From positions 27,913-91,912 of the IMG/VR virus record IMGVR_UViG_3300003323_000328: a DNA stretch of 64,000 nucleotides; one strand, 5' to 3'. Position 1 is the first letter of the stretch. Every line of letters starts with the position of its first letter. Shown piece by piece: positions 25,392-37,100 of this stretch. Position numbers and translations under genes: made by a program. The notes beneath the pieces are model-generated. The model was given only the letters and a program-made list of their open reading frames with translations. It was not told the origin of the DNA and searched no databases. Origin of the DNA: a virus.

Positions 25392-27404
25392 ATGGCTACT
25401 AGTTCTTTATATGATTTAGTAAGTGGTTCTAATTCTGAATATGTTCCACAATTTATTGGTTCAAATTATAATGAACTTAATGATGCGGCAGCTAAATTAG
25501 ATCAAAGGTATAGAGAAAATAAAGACTATACTGATAAAATAGCTATTATGCTTGCTCAAGAAAAATATCTTGATGGGGATAAAGCTATTAAAGATAATCT
25601 GGCAAAATCTATTTACGGTTCTGTTAATAAGATAGCAGAATCTGATAAAAGTTTTGAAAATTCATCTGCTGCTGTTAGTCAATTAGCTAGAGACTTTTTT
25701 ACTAATGAACATAGAATAGCTGCACTGGATAACTACAAGAAAGTACAAGAAGCTAAAGAACTTAGAAATAAATTAGGAGCTAATGCTCTTAATTTTGGTG
25801 ATAACCCAGATACATTTTCTACTTTAGATCAACAAGGTAATATTCGTAATTTCAATAATGCTATAGAACAAAGGGGAGATTATTCTGGTAGAATGCAACA
25901 ACTTTTAGGAAAGGTTGCAGATGATGGTTATACTACTAGTCCAACTGGACAAAAAATCGAATTTGATAACTATGAACGTTATTTAATTAAATCTGGACAA
26001 GTAAATAAAATTAGTAAAGATAAACTTAATGCTTTAGTAGAAGGTTTACTTCCTTCTTATAAAAGTTCTGCTGAAGGAACTCAAGATTTACGTAGACTTC
26101 AACAACTAGAAGGATTAAAGAATACTCCAGTTACTATACCCATTTATGATAATAAAGGTAAAGTAATAGGACAAAGACAAACTACTCCTATTGATGAAGA
26201 TATAAGACAAAGATTTAGAGCTATTGCAGCTCCTCAACAATTTACAAATAGTAATACTCGTTGGGATGATTTTGGTCTTCCAGTAGGAACAAAAGGTAAA
26301 AATCCTTTAGAAGATGGAGAAGGAGTATATACTCCCACAGCACCTAGTGCTGTAACTGATAATACAACTTTAAATGCTATTCCAGATGCTGAATCTTTGT
26401 ATGATCCAGCTATAAGCACTAAGAATGAAGATGGAACTTATACACAATGGATAGATAAAACTACTGGACAACCAGTACAAAAAGCTTTATTACCCAAACC
26501 TCAGGGACAAAAAGGAGAGCCAAATGTTTTCTACGAAAGTGAAATAAATCGTTATAAACCAGTTAAAATTTCTCCTGAACAAATAGAAACTGAACTTCAA
26601 AGTCAGTATAATAAAACTAATAGTGCTATTCCAGGTCAATATAAAAACTTCCAAGATTTTAAAGATTCTTATAAAGCTGCTGTAACGAATCAAAAGAAAA
26701 TTACTCCTTCTGGAAATGTTATCGCACCTAATCAAGCAGATCAATATGACGATATGCTTAATAGATCAATAGGTAGTTCTCCTCTTTACTTTAAGGAAGG
26801 TTCTGAGCCAGTACAAGGATTAGATGCGTTAGCTGCTAAAATAGGTACTAGTCCTAGTAATATTAAAGTAAAAGCTACTAAAGTTTTATATGATAGTCCT
26901 AGAGCTGATCTTCCGGGAGGTTATGTAGAAGCCAAGATTGAAGTAAGTGATTCTAAAGTTAAAGAACATCCTACTACTGTATTTGTTCCACTTTCAGATC
27001 AATTTGTTGCTTTAGCTAAACCTATTGACGATCTATATAAAAATAGTTTTTATCAAGGCAAAGATACATTTACTCCTGATAACCCTTATGTACCTGAAGT
27101 TAATGGTAGACCAATGAAGGATAGTAATGGTTCTATTCTCTCTTTTTATACTGTAACTTCTCCTATTCCTAAAAGCCAGCAAAAAGCTGGTCAACCGGGA
27201 TTTAGAACTATAGTTTATACGAGTAAAATAGTTCCTAATGGTTCTGGAGGTTATGATGTAATTCCAGGTGAACAGCCACCTATGCCTATAGGACAGTGGA
27301 AACAAGAAATGACTAAAATTTTAGAACCTAGCTTTAAAGCTGTACTTAATTCTGGTCAGACATTTAACAGTAAAGATTATAAAGAACAAGGACTTGAATA
27401 CTAA
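25392..27404 (+). CDS. Virion cargo protein
   Basis: 670 residues, mostly soluble and polar. The N-terminal 130 residues are helical, with a pattern (YVPQFIGSNYNELNDAAAKLD) typical of the first cargo protein in crAss-like phages. The C-terminal two-thirds alternates Pro/Gly-rich linkers and beta segments. No catalytic signature was seen. It abuts the next large gene with a one-base overlap (TAATG). The likely role is internal virion protein delivered with the DNA, by position relative to the giant protein. Confidence 0.6.
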   Translation: MATSSLYDLVSGSNSEYVPQFIGSNYNELNDAAAKLDQRYRENKDYTDKIAIMLAQEKYLDGDKAIKDNLAKSIYGSVNKIAESDKSFENSSAAVSQLARDFFTNEHRIAALDNYKKVQEAKELRNKLGANALNFGDNPDTFSTLDQQGNIRNFNNAIEQRGDYSGRMQQLLGKVADDGYTTSPTGQKIEFDNYERYLIKSGQVNKISKDKLNALVEGLLPSYKSSAEGTQDLRRLQQLEGLKNTPVTIPIYDNKGKVIGQRQTTPIDEDIRQRFRAIAAPQQFTNSNTRWDDFGLPVGTKGKNPLEDGEGVYTPTAPSAVTDNTTLNAIPDAESLYDPAISTKNEDGTYTQWIDKTTGQPVQKALLPKPQGQKGEPNVFYESEINRYKPVKISPEQIETELQSQYNKTNSAIPGQYKNFQDFKDSYKAAVTNQKKITPSGNVIAPNQADQYDDMLNRSIGSSPLYFKEGSEPVQGLDALAAKIGTSPSNIKVKATKVLYDSPRADLPGGYVEAKIEVSDSKVKEHPTTVFVPLSDQFVALAKPIDDLYKNSFYQGKDTFTPDNPYVPEVNGRPMKDSNGSILSFYTVTSPIPKSQQKAGQPGFRTIVYTSKIVPNGSGGYDVIPGEQPPMPIGQWKQEMTKILEPSFKAVLNSGQTFNSKDYKEQGLEY

Positions 27405-30400
27405 TGGGAAAACAAACTAAAAAAGATTCTTCACTGTTTTCTGATTATTCATTTGATGACCCTGTAGTAAAACCTACAGGGTTTTCTGATTTTGTACAGG
27501 AACCATTAACTAAAGAAGAAGGTAGAAGTTTATTCAGACAAGCTGGATTTCAAGGAGATAGTCAATATGATAAAGGCTTAGTTTTTGGAAGTAATCAACA
27601 AAAACAAAGAGCACTTAATCAACCATGGTATGATCAATTAGGTAATCAAGCCACTAAAATTGTTCCCGGTATTGCTTTAGGATTAATAGAAAATGCTGGA
27701 TATATAGGAGAATTATTTGATGATACGAATGATTATAGAAATGCTTTTACAGATTTTGCTACTAGAAATAGACAAAATATGGAAGAAGCACTTCCTACTT
27801 ATAGAGAAAATCCAAATCAGGTTTTCGATTTAAAAGACCCTGCATGGTGGATGCAACATGGGGAAGGTTTAGTAGAATCCATAGGAGAATTTTTTGTAAC
27901 TGGTGCTGGAATTGGAGGAGCTTTAGGTAAATCTGCTAAAGGTCTTACTTCTGTACTTAAAGCTGGTAGATATGGAGAAGCTTTAGGTCAGGGTATTGCT
28001 CAGTTAGGTACAGCTTCTGCATTAGCATATACTGAAGGTGCCATGTCAGGTGCTCAAGTTTATCAAGATGTTTTAAGTCAAACAGGAGATAAAAAGAAAG
28101 CTGCTGATGCAGCTAGTACAACTGTTCAACTTAATACTATTATCAATACTGGATTAAATTTAACATCTGTTGTACCATTTTTTAAAACTGTTGATAATTT
28201 AGCTAGTACTAGTAAACTAGGTTTATCAAGAAAGGCTGGTGAAAAATTAGATGATTGGTTAGGAAGATTAAATGGTATAGAAGCTAATGGTGTACCTGAA
28301 GCTTCTTTTAGAAAGTCTCTTATAGCAGAAGCTGGACAAGAAGCATTAGAGGAAGATGTAAACTTATTTGCAGAATCTGAAGGTAGGATAAAAGGAGGTA
28401 TTGAAAAAGCAACTTCAGTTGATCCTTTTACACGATTTTTAAATAAGTCCTTTACAGAAGAAGGTGCTTTAAATGCAATTTTAGGTGCAGTAGGTGGTGT
28501 TGGACAAACTTTAGGTTCAGAATTAATTCCATATAGAGATTATACAGACGCTAACGGAAAAGAAACAAAAGTAAATAATAAGACTCTTGCAACTCTTTTA
28601 GATAATAAACAAGCTAGAGATTATATAACTACTTTAAAAGAAGATATAGGTTATGTTACAACTAAACAAAAAGAACTTAATACAGCTCTAGAAGCTAATA
28701 ATAAAGAAGGAGTAGAAAAGGCTAGAGAAGATCTTTTTAATATAGCTGCTTTAAAATCTATAAGAGAAGGTATAGGTGAAGAATTTGGAGAAGATTTAAA
28801 ACAAATAGCTAATACTGATAATTCTCAAATTGGAGAAGATGGCAATACAGATGCCATGAGGAAAGGATATGCCGACTCGCCAACTGACAATGCTTATAGG
28901 GAAAGAGCTGTTAAGAAAATAGCTGATTTACATACTCTTGGAAATGAGTATCAAAATATTAGACGTATTTTTCCTGATAAGTTTGTAGCTGATGAAGTTT
29001 TTAGACAAAGAATGAATGTTTATTCTAATCAGGAATTAGTTGATAATCTTGATAAACAAACGGCTATTCTTACCTCTGAAATACTTAAAACTGCACCTAA
29101 TCCTGAAATTAGCACTGTAATAGAAAACTATGCTAATGTAAATGCTTTAAATCAAGTTATTAGTAGTCTAAAAGAAAATAATTCTAATCCTACCATTATT
29201 AAAGGATTAGAAAATTCTTTGAGTATAGAACAAAAACTACTTGATGATTCTCTACAAGCCGATCCTAGTCTTAAAGAAACTCTTGATAAAAATAAAGGAA
29301 TAGCTAATCAACTAGTGCTTTCAAGAGCACCTCTTGTTCTTTATAGAGAAGAACTTAATGCTTTAAAAGCAGATTATAGTAAACTTCTCAATAATACTAA
29401 AGAAACTAGTGATAGATTACTTAAGAAAAGAGATGAAATAGTAGATACTATTAAGGCTAATGAAGAACAGAAGACTATCAATCAAGAAAAACTTCAAGAA
29501 ACTAAAGACCTTAATACAACTAAACAAGAAAAAGTAACTAAGTTTAGAGAGCCAGCAGGCGAAGGAGTATCTATTATATCCTCTCCTGAAGGAGGTTTTG
29601 ATGTCGTAGATGATGAAGCTCAAGCAGCTTTATCTAATCATCCAACAGTTGAAGAAGCTAGAGTTGCTGCTAAACAGTTAAGTCAACCTAAAGTTAAAGA
29701 AACAATAACTCCAATCAAAGAAGTTCCTCCTGAACCTACTATAATACAAACTAAGCCAGAACCAGATTTCAGTAATCATGGAACAACTGGAAAAGAATAT
29801 AAAGAATTAACTACGACTACAGAAGAAAGTATTGAGGTAATTCCAGATAATAATACTAATAGATCATTCAAAATAGCTTATAGAGCTAAAGAGAATGATA
29901 ACTCTCCTATAAATCCTACTTATTTAGAGTTACATTCTCCTTCTATAAATACTGGTACACCTTTAGTGTTACAAGTGGCTAAAGAAACTTCTTTTTACAA
30001 AGAAGATTTATCAAATGATAAACTTCCTATTGGTATTTATATTAAAGGAGAACTAAAAGGTTATGTATCTCTTCCTAAAGAAGGAGATAAAAATCTTAAG
30101 TTAATTAGAGAATACATTATTAAAAATGGTCCAGTTAATACAACTATTTCTGATAAGGATATGGGGGTGTTAAATAAATCTCAAAATAAACTTACTACTA
30201 CACAAGCTATGCCAGTAGTTAAAGATATTGTAGTGGGAAGAGATAATAAATTTCTTAAGGGTCCTGCTAATGAATATGCTAGTGATTTATTAGTTAATAA
30301 AACCAATACTATACAAAATGGTATTACGTATGCTGTTGTAACTTCTCCTAATGGAAAAGATATGGCAATACCATTAGATACTAAGAAACTTGATAAAGAA

Positions 30401-31186
30401 ATTGTAGATTCTATTGTATTAGCTACTAGAATATTTATTAATCCTGATTCTATCTTAGACCAAGATCAAAAACTACTTGATGAATTATTTGATAAATATG
30501 AAATTGATTTAAGAACTCCTGCTGGATATGAAAGGTATTTTAAATTTTTCTTATATAATTATAGTGGATTAAAGGACCCTATTAAAGTAGCTGAGTTTAA
30601 CCAAGATAAAAAAGACAAATATTGGGTTAATTTTACTGGTAATGGTATTCAGTATATGAAATCTGGTGGAGCTGTTACTGTTAATAATCTTCTTCAAGCT
30701 AAAGAAGTTGGAAGAAATACACCACCAGAAGTTGTAGATCATTACATAGATGAATTAGGTATTCATCTTAGTCACATGCACTATAATATCGATTTAACTG
30801 ATTTACAGAATAATCAAAAAGTTTCTTTACCTATTTTATCTTATAATGAAAAGGCAGATAAATTAGAATATACAGAATATAAACAAAGTGATTATAAAAA
30901 TCATGTTAAAGCTAGTACTGAAACTAATATTATAGGTGCTGCTATTAAAGAAAATGAGTATACATATTTTATACAACCTAAGATATTTTTCAATACCGAT
31001 TTTATGGGAACAGTTGCAGAACAAAATAATGGAAAACCTTTAGATAAAAGAGAAGAAAAACCTATATTGAGTACAAAAGAAACTGGATTACCTTCTATAG
31101 CAAAAAGATTAGGAAAATCAAAAGTTGATCCAGATCAAGTAACTGATGAAGTTATAGAAGAACGTCAAAAATATTGTAATAAATGA
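27404..31186 (+). CDS. Large virion cargo / ejection protein
   Basis: 1260 residues. Residues about 85-300 hold Gly/Ala-rich amphipathic segments (LVESIGEFFVTGAGIGGAL, then IAQLGTASALAYTEGAMSG), the kind of sequence found in phage ejection proteins that insert in the host envelope. A long coiled-coil region follows (about 385-720), then a Pro/Thr-rich linker (about 750-810) and a beta-rich C-terminal third. No enzyme motif was seen. It overlaps the 3595-residue gene by 4 bases, so the two are made together. It probably helps carry the giant protein and DNA into the cell. Confidence 0.65.
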   Translation: MGKQTKKDSSLFSDYSFDDPVVKPTGFSDFVQEPLTKEEGRSLFRQAGFQGDSQYDKGLVFGSNQQKQRALNQPWYDQLGNQATKIVPGIALGLIENAGYIGELFDDTNDYRNAFTDFATRNRQNMEEALPTYRENPNQVFDLKDPAWWMQHGEGLVESIGEFFVTGAGIGGALGKSAKGLTSVLKAGRYGEALGQGIAQLGTASALAYTEGAMSGAQVYQDVLSQTGDKKKAADAASTTVQLNTIINTGLNLTSVVPFFKTVDNLASTSKLGLSRKAGEKLDDWLGRLNGIEANGVPEASFRKSLIAEAGQEALEEDVNLFAESEGRIKGGIEKATSVDPFTRFLNKSFTEEGALNAILGAVGGVGQTLGSELIPYRDYTDANGKETKVNNKTLATLLDNKQARDYITTLKEDIGYVTTKQKELNTALEANNKEGVEKAREDLFNIAALKSIREGIGEEFGEDLKQIANTDNSQIGEDGNTDAMRKGYADSPTDNAYRERAVKKIADLHTLGNEYQNIRRIFPDKFVADEVFRQRMNVYSNQELVDNLDKQTAILTSEILKTAPNPEISTVIENYANVNALNQVISSLKENNSNPTIIKGLENSLSIEQKLLDDSLQADPSLKETLDKNKGIANQLVLSRAPLVLYREELNALKADYSKLLNNTKETSDRLLKKRDEIVDTIKANEEQKTINQEKLQETKDLNTTKQEKVTKFREPAGEGVSIISSPEGGFDVVDDEAQAALSNHPTVEEARVAAKQLSQPKVKETITPIKEVPPEPTIIQTKPEPDFSNHGTTGKEYKELTTTTEESIEVIPDNNTNRSFKIAYRAKENDNSPINPTYLELHSPSINTGTPLVLQVAKETSFYKEDLSNDKLPIGIYIKGELKGYVSLPKEGDKNLKLIREYIIKNGPVNTTISDKDMGVLNKSQNKLTTTQAMPVVKDIVVGRDNKFLKGPANEYASDLLVNKTNTIQNGITYAVVTSPNGKDMAIPLDTKKLDKEIVDSIVLATRIFINPDSILDQDQKLLDELFDKYEIDLRTPAGYERYFKFFLYNYSGLKDPIKVAEFNQDKKDKYWVNFTGNGIQYMKSGGAVTVNNLLQAKEVGRNTPPEVVDHYIDELGIHLSHMHYNIDLTDLQNNQKVSLPILSYNEKADKLEYTEYKQSDYKNHVKASTETNIIGAAIKENEYTYFIQPKIFFNTDFMGTVAEQNNGKPLDKREEKPILSTKETGLPSIAKRLGKSKVDPDQVTDEVIEERQKYCNK

Positions 31187-34100
31187 AGTGTCCTGTTAAG
31201 AGTACTCCTGATTGGAAAGCATTAGTAGATTTAGTTGGAGAAGATACTGCTTATGCTATTTATGTAAAAAATAATGAAGAAATTCCTGATCCTAAGGATT
31301 TTCAAAATTACATTAATTATAATCTTAGAGTAGTAACTGCTCTTAATTCTGATAAAGTTAGAGAACCTAAAAATAATAAAGAAGGTTTTCTTAACGATTT
31401 AATTAAACAAGGAGTACCTAAGGATCAACTTAATTTAGTTGAAAATTCTTTAGATAGTGTAGAAACTAAAGAGGATTTAAAGGAACAACTTATATTATCA
31501 ACAGTTTCTGGTATAGAGACAGCAGTTACTACTGATAAATCTGGTAATCCAACAAGTGTTTATAAAGATTTAAATGTTCCAGGAGGAAAAAATTATAAAG
31601 AAGTTGAGATAAGAACTCCTGATTTAATTTCTCCTATTAGAGGACATGCCGAATTTAGCACTAAAAAAGGTATTGGCTGGTTTAGAGCAGATGAAAAAGA
31701 AAATGATTCAAGTATTAGACGTGTACTAGAAGTACAATCTGATCTTTTTCAAAAAAGAAGAAAGAGTTTAAAGAACTCATTATTAAACTTGTTGAATAAT
31801 GATAATAATTGGGTAAGTTTTTTTGTTCGATCTATTATTCAAGACAGTTTTAAAAAAGGGTACAATAAAGTATTATTTCCTAGTGGTAATACTGCTAATA
31901 AAGTAGAAGGACAAGAAACTGTAGATGGATTTGTTGAAACTACAACTAAAAGGCTTAATGATATAAAAGAACGTAAATCTGCTTTTGAACAGACTTATAA
32001 AAAAGAAATAAAACAAAATGATGTTTCTACATTTACTCACAATAATGAGTATTATATGAGGAAACCGCGTAGTAAAACAAATAGTAAAATTACTTACGAG
32101 AAAAACTCAAATAATAAAACTATTAGTATTACTGCAGATCAATTCGCAAATGCTTATAAAGAATTTGTAGTAAGTCAATTTGATACTGAAATAGAAGCTT
32201 TAGAAAAGGAATTAAAAGATGTACAAGAAGGTAGAGTACCTTTTGTAGCTATTAATAAATTTTATCAAGATACTATTAAAAACACTCTAAAGAAAAGAGG
32301 GTACAATCCTACAGAAATTACAGATGAACATGCTAACACATGGTTTGAAGTAAATACAAATAATACTCCTATAGCTTTCTCTCCAAGCGAACAAACTATT
32401 GAACAGATTTACAGTGATTTAGTTATTCCGGGATTTAGTGCATATACTCAGAATGAAGCTGTTAATCATATAGCTGAACAAGTTATTATTTCTATAGATA
32501 CAACTCCTGGTATTTCATTCAATCAGGCTATTAGTAAGTTTGTAAACTATGCTGAAGATCAAATATTAACAGGAAATGAAAAGTATGAACCTATAGTAGA
32601 AAATATTGATAAATTTAGACAATTAGTTTTAGAAAGACTTAATAGAATAGGACTTTTACATAAAACTCCTATTGATGAAAATGATCAACTTACTATAGAA
32701 GGGGATGATGTATCTGATAGTTTTTATTGGGAGGATGATTGGGTATTTAAGTATAATAGTAAAATGAATGCACAAGAAACTATTAAAAAGTTTCTTACTT
32801 TTATACCTAAAACTACTTATGAGGATGGGGAGTACTACGAAGTAGAAAACTATCTTGGTACTTTATCATTTATACCTTATGATGAAGTATTTGAAGATCT
32901 TAAAGCTATTTTAGCTGATACTCCTAATAATTGGGAGGCAATGAGAACTAAGTTAGAGGATATCCAGACTACTAAACCTTGGATATTCAATCTACTCTTT
33001 CAAATGAATAACTATGAAGGAGATAGACAACAACTTATTAATCAATTTGTAACTTCCTTTTCTTCTACCTATAGTAATTTTAAAACTCTTCTTTGGGATG
33101 AAGATAATGGAACTTATGAATTTAAATTAATTGATACAGATCAAAACTCAGTTGTTAAAAATCTTTTATTTAAATGGCAAAACAATTTTTATACAGTAAA
33201 TGTAGAAGTAGGAGAAGTTATATCTGAGTTAGAAAAACTTAAGGATAATAAAGATGTAAATAGAATAAGAAAGTTTTTTACATCAATAGGTATAGATATT
33301 ACTACTCAAACTGTACAAGATTTAATTGACGGTAAAGTAGGAAATCTAACTTATGAACAACATTTTACGAGTACTGACAAAGGGCTTTTCAATCTTATCA
33401 AGAGTAGGTTGGCAGGACGAAATTCAAACGGGCTTGATCAAGAAGATGTTATTAATCCTGTTATTAACAATTCTGCCATTAGAAATCTTGCTAATACAGA
33501 GTACCTCTACAATAATACATTATACTCTAATAGTCTACGTAATGGTGAAGGTAATACTGTTTACAGTTATTCTTTTAATAAGTTTATAACTAAGCAGTTT
33601 CAAAGGCTTCAAGATAATGATTATGTTACTAAATATAGTAATATAACTTTTAATAGTCCTATTATTAGAGATGGTCAACCATTATATAAAACATGGTTAT
33701 ATGAATTGAAACACAATCCTTCGTTCAAGGATACTTTCTCTATAAGCCCTTTCGACACCGTTAAGGAGTCTGGTCGAGAAGGGACCAAACTAAGTAAAAT
33801 GACTGATATAGACTTAGAACTAACTAAGTTACAATTATTTCAGAACAAAGGTAATACTAAAAAAGGTGTAGGAAGAATAGCTAATTATTTATTTACTGTT
33901 CCTGGTAAAACTACTTCTTATATATTTACAGCTCCAGTACTAGATATTGTAGTATCTAATAAAAAATTAGGCAAAACAACTAAAGATGCTATTTATTCTA
34001 TTGCTCTAACAGAACTAAGTAGAATTAATAATTCTTTTGGAAAAGATATTACAAATACTAGATATAAGAATGGTTCTAAGTTTTTTTACTTCTTTCCAAG

Positions 34101-37100
34101 TTTAAATAAGAAAACTACTCCTGAAATATGGAATACTGATGGAACAGTTAAGCTACCTACTACAAATGTTAATGGTAAGACAGTAGAAAGTATTATTAGA
34201 GAAAAGATAGAAGCTGCTATAACCAATGATATTAATAATAAAATATCAGAATGGAATGATATAGGTTTTATAAAAGATGGTGAATTAATTTATACAGATA
34301 AGTCTTATAAACAGGGAACTAAAACTGATCCCTTTTTAGCTGCTGCTGATTATATTGTTAATAACACTTTATTTGAATTTAATTTACATCAAACTTTTAT
34401 TGGTGATCCAGCTTTATATTATAAAAAGAGTCCTGAAGATACATGGGATGAAATAGGAAAAAGACTTGCGGCTCAAATAGCTCCTGGAAAGGATTTATCT
34501 TTATTTTCTCCTACTGAAGATTTTATATCTGTTAAAGTTAAAGATAGAGAAGGAGATATAGCTTTAAATATTGCTGAGTTAAAGAAAATACTTAAAGATG
34601 AAGCTGCACCTTATGAATCTCTTAATGGTACAGATGCACAAGAATTTACTACTCTTCCAGAAGCTTTATTAGTTAAATATAGATTAGGTAATATTACTTC
34701 TGAAGTTTATAATAATATACTTAATAGAATCAAGAAAGATAAGGATAATTTAGTTCTTACAGAACAAGAATTAAATACTGTTTTACAACCTGATAAACCA
34801 GTATATGTAAGTACAGATATACTTACTGATCAGGATGTTGTTTCTTTAGAATATGTAAAATCTTCTTCTATTCCTTTATTACCTCAATTTACTAAAGGAT
34901 TAGAGCTAGATAAATTACGTAAAGCTATGGAAAAACTGGAAACTGAAAAAGGTAAACCAGTTAGACTGGCTTTTGATTCTGCTACTAAAGTAGGTGGAGT
35001 TCCCTCTATATCTATTTTTAATGAAGATGGTACAATCAAATCTGATTTAGATCTAAGTAATAATTATAAAGTTCTTACTAGAGATGGATTTAGAATACAA
35101 CAGGATGTTCCTTATGACCCTAATTATGAAGAAGTAGTTAAATCTACTCAAGCCACTAAACTTCTTTTTGACTCTATATTAGAAACTTCTGGATTTAATT
35201 ATAAAGGAAGCGATTATACAGGAAAACAATTAAAAGATGTCTGGAACAATCTTCATAAACAATTATTTGAAGGTAGTGCTGCTACATTACAAAAAGATAT
35301 TACACTTCCTGATGGTTCTTTAGATAGTCAAAAAATTCAACAAATTTTAGCAGAAGAAGCAGTTAAAAGAGAGTATACTCCTGCTGAAATTGCTTCTTTA
35401 TCTATACTTCCTGATGGCAGGTTTGAATTTCCTTTTTGGGCTTTAAATAGCAGTAAAAAATTTGAATCTATTATTACATCTCTTTATACTAATAGAGTTG
35501 TAAAACAAAAGATGCATGGAAGCTCTTATGTTCTTGTATCAGAAGAAGGAACTCAGGGTAAGTCTAAAGGTATAGTTTATACTTCCAATTATGAAGGTAA
35601 ACTTAAACCAATGAGAGTTGAAAATGGAGTTGTAAAAGGAGCACAAGTTTTAATTCCATGGAAATTTAAGGCTGATATAAATAAATTTATTACTGACGGT
35701 GTTATAGATAATACTAAAGTACCAGAAGAAGTATTAGAGCAATTTGGATTTCGTATTCCTAATCAAGGACATAATTCAATGTCTCTCATAGAAGTGGTTG
35801 GTTTTTTACCACCAGTAATGGGAGATATAGTAGTAGCATCTCGGAATTTTATTACTCAGATGGGTTCTGACTTTGACGTTGATAAACTTTATGTATACGA
35901 CTATTTTGTAAACATAGATGATAAAGTAAGTAAACAAGATAATATAAAGAATGATATTTTAGATATTCATAAAACTGTTCTTAAAAATCCTAAAGTATTT
36001 AAAAGTGCAGTTACTCCTCTAGGTAATGTTAAAGATAGTGAGTCTGCTAAATATCTTAAAAGTATTTATAAACAATCTATAGAAAATAGATTATCACCTG
36101 ATTATAAAAAAGCTAAATATCTTGAATCTATTGATGGTAAAGCAATGGTTGGTATAGAATCATTAGCTTCTACTCTAAATACAATTCTTCAAGAAAAAGA
36201 TATTTATATACAAAAACCGATTAAAGCCGATAGAAAAACAGTTTATGTAAAAGATTATATTACTTTTGGAGATGACAAAGGAAGTACTATACTATTAAAT
36301 AATCTGTCTTCTCCGCTTACTTGGAGAGGTAATAGTAAAAACTCTGTTATTTCCGCTGATCAATCTGCTGCTGTTGATAATGAAAAAGATCCAACTCTTT
36401 CTTATATTAATAGTAATCCTATAACTGCTCCTGCTAGAACTGCTTTACGTCAGCTTGGTCTTGAAGCAGATCATTTGAACTATTTTATGGCACAGGATGT
36501 AGTACGTTCTTTTACTAAACAAGTAAGAGCTAAGAGAAGCTTTTTATCTTCTTTTAGTAATAATATAGAAGAAACTATATTAGCTAATTTAATTAACGAT
36601 ACTAGAAAAGCTTATTTAAATACTCTGAGTGATTCTGATAAAGTATCTTATACAGATGATAGTTTATTAGATACTAAACTAACACAGAATCAGTTAAAAA
36701 AGAATCTTACTGAAAAAAGTTTATATATAGACTTACAAGTATTACTTCGTTTTGCTAAAGCATATAAAATTGGTAAGGACTTAAACACTATACAAAATGC
36801 TATCAATATAGAAAGTGGAGGAGTTGGTAAATCTGTTTTAGAGGTAGCTAATAAAAATAAAAGAATTAATAATCTTTCTAATATTAATTATGTAGCTAAT
36901 GTGACTACATTATTAGGAGACATGAAAGAAAGTGGATTAGTTCCTAACACATATTCTGGTTATGCAGTTACAAATAGTGTTCTTTTGGCTAATGATACTT
37001 TTAGTAAGCCCAATGATTTCTTTAAGTACGGTACTAGATCATTTAAACAAGTACTTGAAGAATTTACAGATATTACTGATAATATTCCTTCTGTAGATCA